A stretch of DNA of 64,000 bases, taken from positions 1-64,000 of the forward strand of contig NZ_JANFQO010000006.1 in NCBI RefSeq assembly GCF_024437735.1. The letters run 5' to 3'. Source of the stretch: Tahibacter harae. GTDB lineage: Bacteria; Pseudomonadota; Gammaproteobacteria; Xanthomonadales; Rhodanobacteraceae. The notes beneath the pieces are model-generated. The model was not told the origin of the DNA. It saw nothing but the letters and a program-made list of their open reading frames with translations, and made no database searches. Made by a program: the position numbers and the translations under genes. Positions 51,576-59,955 of the stretch are shown piece after piece (the stretch's first letter is position 1; each line of letters opens with the position of its first letter).

Positions 51576-53513
51576 TCATTCCATGCCGTCGGCGAACAGG
51601 CGGTCGACTTCGTAGACGTACACGCCGCCGACCGTGGTCATGGCGTAGACGCGCGCATCGCTGCCGACCTGCAGGCGCATCACGCCGGCGGCCTGGTCCC
51701 AGTGCTGCAGCAGCTGCGGCTGGGCCGGGTCGGCGAAGCTGACTTCTTCCAGGCGGCCGTATTGGGCGCCGATATAGGCGCGGTCGCCGTGCAGGGCCAC
51801 GGAATAGGTATCGGCGGCGTAACTGCCCAGCAGCACCGGTGCCGCCGGGTTGCTCACGTCGAGCAGCTGGGCCTTGTCGCCGCAGGCCAGCAGCAGGCGC
51901 CGGCCATTCGGCGCCAGGGCCAGGTCGCGGGTGCTGCCGCAGCCGTCGAAGTGGGACAGCAGCTGCGGCGCCGCCGGCTTGGACACATCCAGGATGTACA
52001 GCCCGGCGCCGGTATTGCCCATCTGCGCCTCGTCGGCGACGTAGAGATAGTTGCCGTGCAGGGCCAGGCGCATGAGCTTGCTGGTTTCCATCGACGCCAG
52101 CGGTTGCGGGTTGGCCGGATCGGTCACGTCCAGCACCACCAGCTCGCCGCCGTTGGTGGTCCGGCCGACGTAGGCGTAGTTGCCCGCCGCGGCGATCGCG
52201 GTGGCGAAGGGATATTCCCAGTAGCCGGTCTGCACCGGTTGGCGCGGGTTGCTGATATCGGCGATGACCAGGCCGCTGCCCCAGCTGGTCAGGTAGGCGC
52301 GGTCGCCGTCCAGGGCCAGCTGTTCAAAGGCGCGGCCCTGAATCGAAAGCTCCAGGTCGGCGACCATGCGGCCCAGCGGGGCCAGGTCGGCGCGTTCGGC
52401 CACGCCCAGGCCGTAGGCACTGCCCAGCATCAGGGCGGTATCGCCGCGGATGGCGATGTCGTAGGTCATGGCGCCGCCCGGCAACAGGGCTTCGCCGCGC
52501 AGGGTGGGCGTGGCCGGCTGGGTCGCGTCCAGGCGCACCAGGCGGTCGGCCAGGGTGGCGAGGAAAGCGTCGTCGCCCAGTACTTTGGTGGCGATGGTGG
52601 CGAAGCTGTCGATATCGGCATGGCCGGCTTCGGCCGGCGCATCCGGATTGGTGACGTTCCACACATCGATGCCTTGCAGGCCGACGCTCCAGGCATGGCT
52701 GCCCAGGACCAGGCCTTCGTACGCAATGGGCGCGTCCACGCGGCCGCGCTGGGTGATGGCGGCGGGATCGCTGAAATCGGTGACGTTCAGCGCCAGGCCC
52801 ACGCCGTAGGCATAGGGCGGCTGCACCTTGAGGCGGAAATTGTCGTAGCCGTCCAGCGTGGCCGAGCCCAGCAGCTGCGGCGCCAGCGGCGTGCTCAGGT
52901 CGAAGATGTTGAACGAGGTGCTGGACAGGAAATTGCGGCCGGTGGTGTAGAGGCGGTTGCCGTCCACCACGACGTGGTCGTAGTTGCTCCAGCCGGTATA
53001 CACCTGGCTGAACACCGGCATGGCCGGATTGTTGGCCAGGTTGCTGGCGAACAGGCCGTGTTCGTTGTCCAGCACGTAGAGATAGCCGTTGGCGATGGCG
53101 ATGTTCTGCGCGTACAGCAGGCTGCCGTTGCTGTACGGGTACTGGCCCAGCAGCTGCGGGTGGTCCCGGTCGGCGATGGAGTAGACCGCCACGCCGGACA
53201 CGTCCTCGGCATGGGCGCGGTAGCTGGCATACAGATAGTCGCCCTGGCGGGCCAGGCCGTTGAGCAGGCCCTTGGCCGGGCTGGTGCGGGTGTCGCCGGC
53301 AAAGCGCAGCGAACCGTCGGCGTTGCGGTCCCACACCGTGAGGGTGGAGCCGGCGGCGAAATAAACCCGGCTCTCGGCGGCGACCGGCGGCACGGCATTG
53401 CCGCCGCGGGCGGCGATGAAGGCGGTCGGCGCCGGCGGTGCGGCGGTGGCGGAGGCGACGGCGGCGGCGGCGGCGAGCAGGGACAGGGCGAGAACGGTAT
53501 GCGGCGCTTTCAT
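51576..53513 (-). CDS. Secreted LVIVD-repeat beta-propeller protein
   Basis: This 645-residue protein has a signal peptide (about 1-24, ending SATAA). Many LVIVD-type blades follow, of the form 'Y.Y......L.V.D.S.P..P...G', for example GSGLVIADISNPRQPVQTG and GAGLYILDVSKPAAPQLL. Two or three propellers are likely. The C-terminus ends VYEVDRLFADGME. LVIVD proteins are surface or periplasmic and largely uncharacterised. The start at 53513 is chosen for the signal peptide. It is downstream of and on the same strand as the CadC-like regulator (306-bp gap). Confidence 0.82.
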   Translation of the reverse strand: MKAPHTVLALSLLAAAAAVASATAAPPAPTAFIAARGGNAVPPVAAESRVYFAAGSTLTVWDRNADGSLRFAGDTRTSPAKGLLNGLARQGDYLYASYRAHAEDVSGVAVYSIADRDHPQLLGQYPYSNGSLLYAQNIAIANGYLYVLDNEHGLFASNLANNPAMPVFSQVYTGWSNYDHVVVDGNRLYTTGRNFLSSTSFNIFDLSTPLAPQLLGSATLDGYDNFRLKVQPPYAYGVGLALNVTDFSDPAAITQRGRVDAPIAYEGLVLGSHAWSVGLQGIDVWNVTNPDAPAEAGHADIDSFATIATKVLGDDAFLATLADRLVRLDATQPATPTLRGEALLPGGAMTYDIAIRGDTALMLGSAYGLGVAERADLAPLGRMVADLELSIQGRAFEQLALDGDRAYLTSWGSGLVIADISNPRQPVQTGYWEYPFATAIAAAGNYAYVGRTTNGGELVVLDVTDPANPQPLASMETSKLMRLALHGNYLYVADEAQMGNTGAGLYILDVSKPAAPQLLSHFDGCGSTRDLALAPNGRRLLLACGDKAQLLDVSNPAAPVLLGSYAADTYSVALHGDRAYIGAQYGRLEEVSFADPAQPQLLQHWDQAAGVMRLQVGSDARVYAMTTVGGVYVYEVDRLFADGME

Positions 53514-53819
53514 GGGTACTCCAGACAAGGATTGCAACCGCCCAAGTGTCGGCAGCACCGTGCGCCGGCGCATTCGTTCGCCATGCGTTTGTCATGCGGA
53601 TTTGCCTGAGGGCGGCGCTGGCGCCGCGCCGCGGCCGGGCTGCCGGCGGCACAGCCCAGGCCATCGTGGCGGCGGCGAAGTCCTGGTTGTCGCCGGCTGG
53701 CACAGCTCGGGTTGCCGCTGGCAATGGTGCCGCTCAGGCCATTGCGGCAGTGATGCCGCTCAGGTCGCCGCGGGGCGGCGGCCCAGCTCGGCTTGTGGTC
53801 GGCGGTGCGGCAGCCTGGC
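53514..53819. other. Intergenic gap between regulator and LVIVD gene
   Basis: About 306 bp, GC-rich, with short repeats of GCCGCTCAGG near 53730 and 53758 and a GCGGCGCTGGCGCCGC stem at about 53612. A less GC-rich patch at about 53565-53605 could hold the LVIVD promoter. No gene seen. Confidence 0.45.
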
Positions 53820-56483
53820 TCAGCGCTGGGCCTGGATCAGGCGGCGTTCGCCGGCCAGCTGCAGGGCGCGTTGTTCGGCACTCTGGCGCGCCTCGCTGCG
53901 GCCCGGGGCGCTGTTGATCTGCACCAGCACGGTGGCGGCCCGCAAGTCGCGCTCGGACCAGGGCGCGATGCGCGCACTCAGGGCGCGGGCCTGGTCCAGG
54001 CGGCCGTCGCGCACCAGCAGGGCGGCATAGGGCTGGATCACTTCGACCACGTCGTCGGGGATGGCGCCGGCGGCGTCGATCAGGCGCAGGGCCTGGTCGA
54101 AGCGGGCCAGGGCCGGCTCGTGGCGGTCTTCGGCGGCGTATTGCTCGGCCTGGGCCAGATCGGCATAGGCCTGGCGCCAGGGCGCCGGATGCTGCTTGAC
54201 CCAGTCGCCCAGGCGGGCGGTTTCCTGCGCCGCCTCGGCCAGCCGGCCGCTGCCGCGCAGGCCGCGCAGCTGCAGCAGCCAGGCCTGGACGTAGCGCACG
54301 CTGTCGTTGGCCTGCAGCACCGGCGTCAGCGCGGCCCTGGCCAGGCCGGCACTGGCGGCCGCGTCGCCGCGGGCCGCGGCCAGGCGCGCCTGCAGCAGGG
54401 TAGTGCGGGCCAGCGCCGGCGCATCCAGGTTGCTGTCGGCGCCGGCGACGATGGACTGGGCCAGCTGGTCGGCGGCCTCGACCTGGCCGGTTTCCAGCAA
54501 TGCCTCGGCCCGTACCAGGCTGATCTTCCAGCGCAGGCGCGGATTGGCGCTGTGCTCCTGCGGCGGCCAGCAGCGCGCGATGGTGGCCAGGGCACCCTGG
54601 TGATCCAGCAGCAGCTGCTGCACCTCGGCGATGCTGGCGATGCTGAACACGTACTCTTCCTGCGCGCCCAGGCGCTCGAAGCGCGCGGCCACGTCGACCA
54701 GCATGGGCAGGGCCGTGGCCGGGCGCAGCCGGCGCACCTCGATCAGGGCCAGGTTCAGGTCCACCTGGGCCGTGCCCAGCGGATTGCCGGCGGTCTCGGT
54801 CTCGCCGCGGGCCTGGCCCAGGTCGCTCATGGCCGAGGCGTAGTCCTCGCGCAGGGTGGCGACCAGACCGCGGCCGAGCAGGGCGATGCCCAGCGCATCC
54901 GAGGCGGTGCTGCCGTGCAGCAGCTGTATGGCTTCCTCGTAGTAGCGCTCGGCGTCGGCCGGGCGCTCGCGCCGGATGTAGCTGGCGGCCAGGGTGACCA
55001 GGGCGCGGCCGCGCAGTTCGGCATCGCGTTCGGGCGGGATCTGGTCCAGCAAATGCAGCAGGCGCTGCTCCACCGCGAGGTAGGCGCCGGCGCGCAGTTC
55101 GACATTGGCCTGGCGCAGCACGATCTCCGGCCGCTCGCGCAGGGCCGGGTCGGCGCGGGCGATCAGTTCGCCGGCCAGTTGCAGTTGGTCGGCCAGCATG
55201 GCGGCGCGGGTGCGCTGCAGCAGCTCGGTGAGTTCCTGCGGCTTGTCCTCGGGCTGGGCCGGCGGCAGGTGGCCCAGGCGCAGCAGCAGGATGTCGGCGG
55301 CTTCGCGCGCGGCGCTGATGGCGTCGTCGGCACGGGTCTCCACCACGAAGCGCCGGCTGCGGTCGCGCGCGTGCAGGCGCAGCAGCCAGCGGCCCTGCTG
55401 CTGTTCCACTTCCGGCAGTATGCGCAGGCTGTCGGCGCCGGCCAGGCCGGGCAGGTCCAGCAGGGCCTCGGCCGGGACATCGGCATGCTCGCGCAGCACC
55501 GCGACCACGCTTTCACTGGCCGCCGTGGCCAGGTCGCCGCGGCGCAGGCGGCCGGCGATCAGATCCATCAGGCCCAGACGCAGCCATTCCCATTCCGGAC
55601 CGGTCTTGACCTGGGCCGGCAGCACCAGCGCGGGTGCCGTGAGCAGCGCGGCCGGAACGGCGGCGTCCGGCGCCGCGGTGCGGCGGCTGCCGGCAAGGTG
55701 GACGAAGAGCAGCGCTGCCAGCGCGGCGGCGAAGGCGGCAGCAGCCAGCAGGAAGGCGGCCGGACGCTGCCGCGGGGCGGCCGCCGGCGCCGGCGGGTGG
55801 AGGGGCGCGGCGGTGGGTACGGATGGATCGGCGACCGGCGGTGCGGCGCCGGCTGCGGCCTCGGACGCCGCGCCCGGAGCGGCTGCGACAGGCGGTGCGG
55901 CTACGGCGGCGGGAACCTCCGGTGCTGCAACCGCCGCTGGCGCGGCGGCCGTTGGCGTCGTAACGGGCGCCGCGGCGGCGGCCTTCGGGCCGGGCTGCCC
56001 GGCATCCGTCGCCGTTGCAGCGCTGGCTGCCGTTGCCGCCGCCACGGCGTCCGCTGCCGTCGCGGTTGTGCTGCGCACCGCGATCGCAGCCGTGGTTGCG
56101 GCGCCCGCTGCCGTTGCCGCGGCAGCCGCGGCGTCCGCCGCAACCGCCTCTGCCTCGCCCGGCATTTCCTCGCGCAGTTCCCCCACCCAGCGGTAGCCGA
56201 AGCGCGGCACGGTGCGTATCCACTGCTGTGTCTCGCCGTTGTCGCCGAGGGCGCGGCGCAGGCGCACCAGGGTCTGGCCGAGCAGGCTGTCGGCCACGTC
56301 GGCGCGGCCCCAGATCGCCGCCATCAGTTCGTCGCGGCCGACCGCGCGGTCGCGCTGGGCGATCAGATAGACCAATCCGTCGAAGGCGCTGCCGGGCAGC
56401 TCAACCCGTTCGGTCCCGCGGCGCAGTTCGCGCGCGGCCGGGTCCAGGTCGAATTCGCCGAAGCGGTAATGCAGATGCGGCAT
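53820..56483 (-). CDS. CadC/ToxR-like transmembrane regulator with periplasmic TPR domain
   Basis: This 887-residue protein starts with an OmpR-type winged helix (about 1-105): FDLDPAARELRRG, LPGSAFDGLVYLIAQRDR, and TVPRFGYRWVGEL as the closing hairpin. An unusually long Ala/Thr/Pro-rich linker (about 110-240) leads to one membrane helix (about 241-262). About 600 periplasmic residues then form helical TPR-like repeats. No receiver domain is present, so signalling should occur directly through the membrane as in CadC. Target genes are unknown. The adjacent LVIVD gene is one candidate. Confidence 0.88.
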   Translation of the reverse strand: MPHLHYRFGEFDLDPAARELRRGTERVELPGSAFDGLVYLIAQRDRAVGRDELMAAIWGRADVADSLLGQTLVRLRRALGDNGETQQWIRTVPRFGYRWVGELREEMPGEAEAVAADAAAAAATAAGAATTAAIAVRSTTATAADAVAAATAASAATATDAGQPGPKAAAAAPVTTPTAAAPAAVAAPEVPAAVAAPPVAAAPGAASEAAAGAAPPVADPSVPTAAPLHPPAPAAAPRQRPAAFLLAAAAFAAALAALLFVHLAGSRRTAAPDAAVPAALLTAPALVLPAQVKTGPEWEWLRLGLMDLIAGRLRRGDLATAASESVVAVLREHADVPAEALLDLPGLAGADSLRILPEVEQQQGRWLLRLHARDRSRRFVVETRADDAISAAREAADILLLRLGHLPPAQPEDKPQELTELLQRTRAAMLADQLQLAGELIARADPALRERPEIVLRQANVELRAGAYLAVEQRLLHLLDQIPPERDAELRGRALVTLAASYIRRERPADAERYYEEAIQLLHGSTASDALGIALLGRGLVATLREDYASAMSDLGQARGETETAGNPLGTAQVDLNLALIEVRRLRPATALPMLVDVAARFERLGAQEEYVFSIASIAEVQQLLLDHQGALATIARCWPPQEHSANPRLRWKISLVRAEALLETGQVEAADQLAQSIVAGADSNLDAPALARTTLLQARLAAARGDAAASAGLARAALTPVLQANDSVRYVQAWLLQLRGLRGSGRLAEAAQETARLGDWVKQHPAPWRQAYADLAQAEQYAAEDRHEPALARFDQALRLIDAAGAIPDDVVEVIQPYAALLVRDGRLDQARALSARIAPWSERDLRAATVLVQINSAPGRSEARQSAEQRALQLAGERRLIQAQR

Positions 56484-56799
56484 GCGTGCGACGGAATCGG
56501 CAGGAATGGGCAGGACGCGAGGAACCGGCGTAACGTCGCATCAGGAACGGCCAGAATAGCCGTTCGAGGCGCGGGCTTCTGTGTCTTGCGGCAGGTCTGC
56601 GCAACAGCGCCAGGCGCGTGTTGCGTCGTCCTGCCGCGGTCGCCGGGCTCAGGCGGGCGGCGGCATGAGCCGGCCAGGGCTTGCGCTCGCCGGACAGGCG
56701 CAAACCTGCTTCGCCCGGCGCGGCGCATGGTGGATTTCCGGCCGGCGCGGCCGGGGCCTGTCAACCGGTGTCCCGGCGTCTTTCACGGCAAGTCCCGCC
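56484..56799. other. Intergenic gap between rapA and the CadC-like gene
   Basis: About 316 bp, mostly GC-rich, with a small stem AACGGC...GCCGTT near 56540-56560. The AATAGCC-type patch there lies upstream of the CadC-like gene and may be promoter DNA. Nothing else recognised. Confidence 0.45.
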
Positions 56800-59643
56800 T
56801 CAACGCAGCGCCAGGAAATCCTGGCTGCAGACGAAACGCACCGCATCCAGCCGCGGCCGCGCCCGCGGCAGTGCGTCCAGCACGGCCGCGCGTTCGTTCA
56901 CCAGTTCGTCCACTTCCTCGGCGCGCACCGCCGGATTCACGCTGCGCAGCGCCTGCAATCGCGCGATATCCGCCGACAGCGCGGCCTGGGCCGCGGCTAC
57001 GGCGGCGTCGATCTCGCGCGCGGCCGCGTCGCGGGCGACGCTCTCGCAGCGCTCCAGCATCGGCGGCACCAGCTGGGCGAGGAACTTGCGGTAGCGGTTG
57101 AAATCCACCGCGCGGTCGGCGGATTTCTTCAGCGACACCGGATTGGGCCGGTATTCGCGCGCCTGCAGCTTGGTATCCACCACCACGCGCAGCGGCAGCG
57201 GCGGCAGGAAACGTTCCAGGCCGAGGCTGCGCTGGGCGATGCATTCGAGCACGTACACCGCCTCGATCAGCACCGTGCGCGGCGGCAGCACGTCATCGAC
57301 CAGGAAGGCCGCATTGCCCTGCTCGCCTTCCAGCAGCAGGTCCAGTGCGCCGATCACCATGGGATGGTCGTTGCGCAGCAGCGGCAATTCCTCGCGCGCC
57401 AGCGCCGTGGCGCGGTCGAAAGTGACCTGCTGCGGGCCGTCCTTGAGGCCGCTGAAGCCTTCCGTGCTGAGGTATTCCGGATCCAGCACCCAGGTGCGCG
57501 GGCCGGTTTCCTCGTGCTGCACGCCGAACTGCTCGAACAGGCGCAGGATGAAGTCCTCGGTTTCGAGATCCGCGTCGCCGGCGAGCAGGGCCTCGCGCAG
57601 GGTTTCCGTGCGCGCCTCGCGGCTGGCGGCCAGTTCCAGCAGGCGGTCGCGCCCGGCGTGCACCAGGCGCGAGAGTTCCTCGTGCGCAGCGCGGGTCTCG
57701 GCGATCAGCGAATCCAGTTCCTGGTCCGGATCGGTACCTTCTAGCGCGTGCGTGGCGGCGCGCTCGGCCAGGTCCGGGCCGAAGCGCTTGTACAGCTCGC
57801 GCCCGTCGGCCGGGCTGCTGCGCAGGGCGTCCAGGCCTTCCATGTACCAGCGCAGCAGCACGTGCTGGGCGCTGCCGGCGAAGGCCGCGGCGTGGAGCTG
57901 GATATCGTGCTGCTGGCCGATGCGGTCCAGGCGGCCGATGCGCTGTTCCAGCAGGTCCGGATCCAGCGGCACATCCCACAGGATCAGGTGATGGGCGAAC
58001 TGGAAGTTGCGTCCTTCCGAGCCGATTTCCGAACAGATCAGCAGGCGCGCGCCTTCCGGATCGGCGAAGTACGCCGCGTTGCGGTCGCGGTGGACGATGG
58101 ACAGGCCTTCGTGGAAGCGCGCCAGATTGATGCCGCTGCGCGTGCGCACGGCTTCTTCCAGCGCCAGCACCTTGGCCTGGCTGCGGCAGATCAGCAGGAA
58201 CTTGTCGCGCGGGAACTTCTCCAGCACGCCGATCAGCCAGCCCAGGCGCGGGTCCTGGGTGTAGTCGTATTCGTGCAGGGTGGGCGGTTGCTGTATGTCG
58301 GACAGGAATTCGGTCAGCAGGCGCTGGCGCTGGTCCTCGCTCAGCTCGGTGCCGTCGAGCAGCTCGATATTCGCCACGCGGCGCGGAAAGCCGCCGACCA
58401 CGGCGCGGCGGTTGCGGAACATCACGCGGCCGGTGCCGTGGCGGTCGATCAGCGCGTCCAGCAGCTCGCCGGCGGCGGCTTCGTCCGTGTCCAGGCGTTC
58501 GAGCAGGCCGCGGCTGCGTTCGTCCCCGCCCAGTTTCTGCGCCAGTTCCTCGCGCTCGGCCGCGTCCAGCGGCTGCGCGTCGACCAGCTTGGCGGCGATG
58601 CGCGACAGGGCGAGATAGCCGTCGGCTTCGGCGGTATAGCGTTCCAGATCGTGGTAGCGCGCCGGATCGAGCAGGCGCAGGCGGGCGAAATGGCCGGTGC
58701 GCCCCAGCTGTTCCGGCGTGGCGGTAAGCAGGATCACGCCGGGCGTGGCCGCGGCCAGGGTCTCGACCACGCTGTATTCGCGGCTGGCCGCCTGCGGCGT
58801 CCAGGCCAGGTGATGGGCTTCGTCGACGACGATCAGATCCCAGCCCGCCGCGACCACCTGCTCGGCGCGGCGCGGATTGCCGGCGAGGAAGGCCAAGTCG
58901 GTGATGACCAGTTGCTCGTCCTCGAACGGATTGCGCCCGTCGCCGCCGATCTCGATGGCCTCGCAGCGCTCTTCGTCAAAAATGGAAAATTGCAGATTGA
59001 AGCGCCGCAGCAGTTCCACGAACCACTGGTAGACCAGCGGCTCGGGCAGCAGCACCAGCGCGCGCTCGACCCGGCCGGCGGCGATCAGGCGAGCCAGGAT
59101 CATGCCGGCCTCGATGGTCTTGCCCAGGCCGACCTCGTCGGCCAGCAGCAGCCGCGGCGGACGCCGGCTGGCGCCGATCTGGGCCACGCGCAGCTGGTGC
59201 GGCACCAGCGCGATGCGTGCGGCGGCCAGGCCGAAATCCAGGCCGCGGCGGGCGCCGGCGCGGCGGTTCAGGGCTTCCAGGCGGAAATCGAAGCGGTCGG
59301 GCCGGTCCAGCCGTCCCGACAGCAGGCGCTCGTCGGCCTGGGACAGGCTCTGCACGTCGTCCAGCTCGCCCTCGACGATGACGGTGCTGCCGCTGTAGTA
59401 GTGCAGCAGGCCCTGGTGGGTCTCGACCCGCTCCACGGTGTAGTTGCCGCCCTTGCCGCTGATTTTCTGGCCGACGCGGAATTCCGCCCGCACCAGCGGC
59501 GCGGCATGTGCGGCGTAATGCCGCAGCACGCCGGATTTGGCGAACAGCACCTGAATGCTGCGCCCCTCGATGCGCAAGATGGTGCCCAGGCCCAGTTCGG
59601 GCTCGGCATTGGAGATCCAGCGTTGTCCGGGGGTGAAATGCAT
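56800..59643 (-). CDS. rapA: RNA polymerase-associated ATPase RapA (SWI2/SNF2 family)
   Basis: This 947-residue protein recycles RNA polymerase after termination. The N-terminal Tudor-like region begins TPGQRWISNAEPELGLGTIL, then come the helicase motifs: Walker A in ADEVGLGKTIEAG (about 165-177), motif II VDEAHHLAW (about 273), TATPEQLG, and in the second half ICSEIGSEGRNFQFAHHLIL and EQRIGRLDRIGQ. The length is close to the usual 945-970. The start at 59643 aligns with known RapA N-termini; a Met 15 codons upstream is less likely. Confidence 0.95.
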   Translation of the reverse strand: MHFTPGQRWISNAEPELGLGTILRIEGRSIQVLFAKSGVLRHYAAHAAPLVRAEFRVGQKISGKGGNYTVERVETHQGLLHYYSGSTVIVEGELDDVQSLSQADERLLSGRLDRPDRFDFRLEALNRRAGARRGLDFGLAAARIALVPHQLRVAQIGASRRPPRLLLADEVGLGKTIEAGMILARLIAAGRVERALVLLPEPLVYQWFVELLRRFNLQFSIFDEERCEAIEIGGDGRNPFEDEQLVITDLAFLAGNPRRAEQVVAAGWDLIVVDEAHHLAWTPQAASREYSVVETLAAATPGVILLTATPEQLGRTGHFARLRLLDPARYHDLERYTAEADGYLALSRIAAKLVDAQPLDAAEREELAQKLGGDERSRGLLERLDTDEAAAGELLDALIDRHGTGRVMFRNRRAVVGGFPRRVANIELLDGTELSEDQRQRLLTEFLSDIQQPPTLHEYDYTQDPRLGWLIGVLEKFPRDKFLLICRSQAKVLALEEAVRTRSGINLARFHEGLSIVHRDRNAAYFADPEGARLLICSEIGSEGRNFQFAHHLILWDVPLDPDLLEQRIGRLDRIGQQHDIQLHAAAFAGSAQHVLLRWYMEGLDALRSSPADGRELYKRFGPDLAERAATHALEGTDPDQELDSLIAETRAAHEELSRLVHAGRDRLLELAASREARTETLREALLAGDADLETEDFILRLFEQFGVQHEETGPRTWVLDPEYLSTEGFSGLKDGPQQVTFDRATALAREELPLLRNDHPMVIGALDLLLEGEQGNAAFLVDDVLPPRTVLIEAVYVLECIAQRSLGLERFLPPLPLRVVVDTKLQAREYRPNPVSLKKSADRAVDFNRYRKFLAQLVPPMLERCESVARDAAAREIDAAVAAAQAALSADIARLQALRSVNPAVRAEEVDELVNERAAVLDALPRARPRLDAVRFVCSQDFLALR

Positions 59644-59751
59644 CAGCAGCGGGTTCCAGGCGTGCGGGGCGCGGATTATCCCGTGCATCCGCCACGCTGC
59701 AAACCTCCGCGTGCCGCGGCGGCAGCCCGGCCGGGCCGCCGCCGCGCCGGT

Positions 59752-59955
59752 TCAGCAGCAGCGCGAGCGGCCGCGCGCATAGCGTGCGGCCAGGCGGTCG
59801 GCGAAGAATTGCTCGTAACTCAGCGGCGCCTGGCCGGGGTGGGCCTGGGCATGGTGGCGCAGGTAGCTGCCGTAGTCCGGCACGCCCACGGCCAGGCGCG
59901 CCGTCTCGCACAGCTGGCGCCAAGCCTCGCGCAGCAGCGTTACCGGGCGCCTCAC
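59752..59955 (-). CDS. ybdD: YbdD/YjiX-family small protein (CstA partner)
   Basis: This 67-residue protein matches the YbdD family: LREAWRQLCETARLAVGVPDYGSY, then HHAQAHPGQAPLSYEQFF and the typical Arg-Cys-Cys C-terminus. In enterobacteria YbdD-like proteins act with CstA/BtsT-type transporters for pyruvate uptake. The GTG start at 59955 overlaps the cstA stop as GTGA, so it is translationally coupled to cstA. Confidence 0.88.
   Translation of the reverse strand: MRRPVTLLREAWRQLCETARLAVGVPDYGSYLRHHAQAHPGQAPLSYEQFFADRLAARYARGRSRCC

Noticed and set aside
53793-57101. An 1102-codon plus-strand open frame opposite the CadC-like gene
   Set aside because: Low-complexity Gly/Gln/Arg composition and no motifs; the opposite strand holds a clear winged-helix regulator and the end of rapA.
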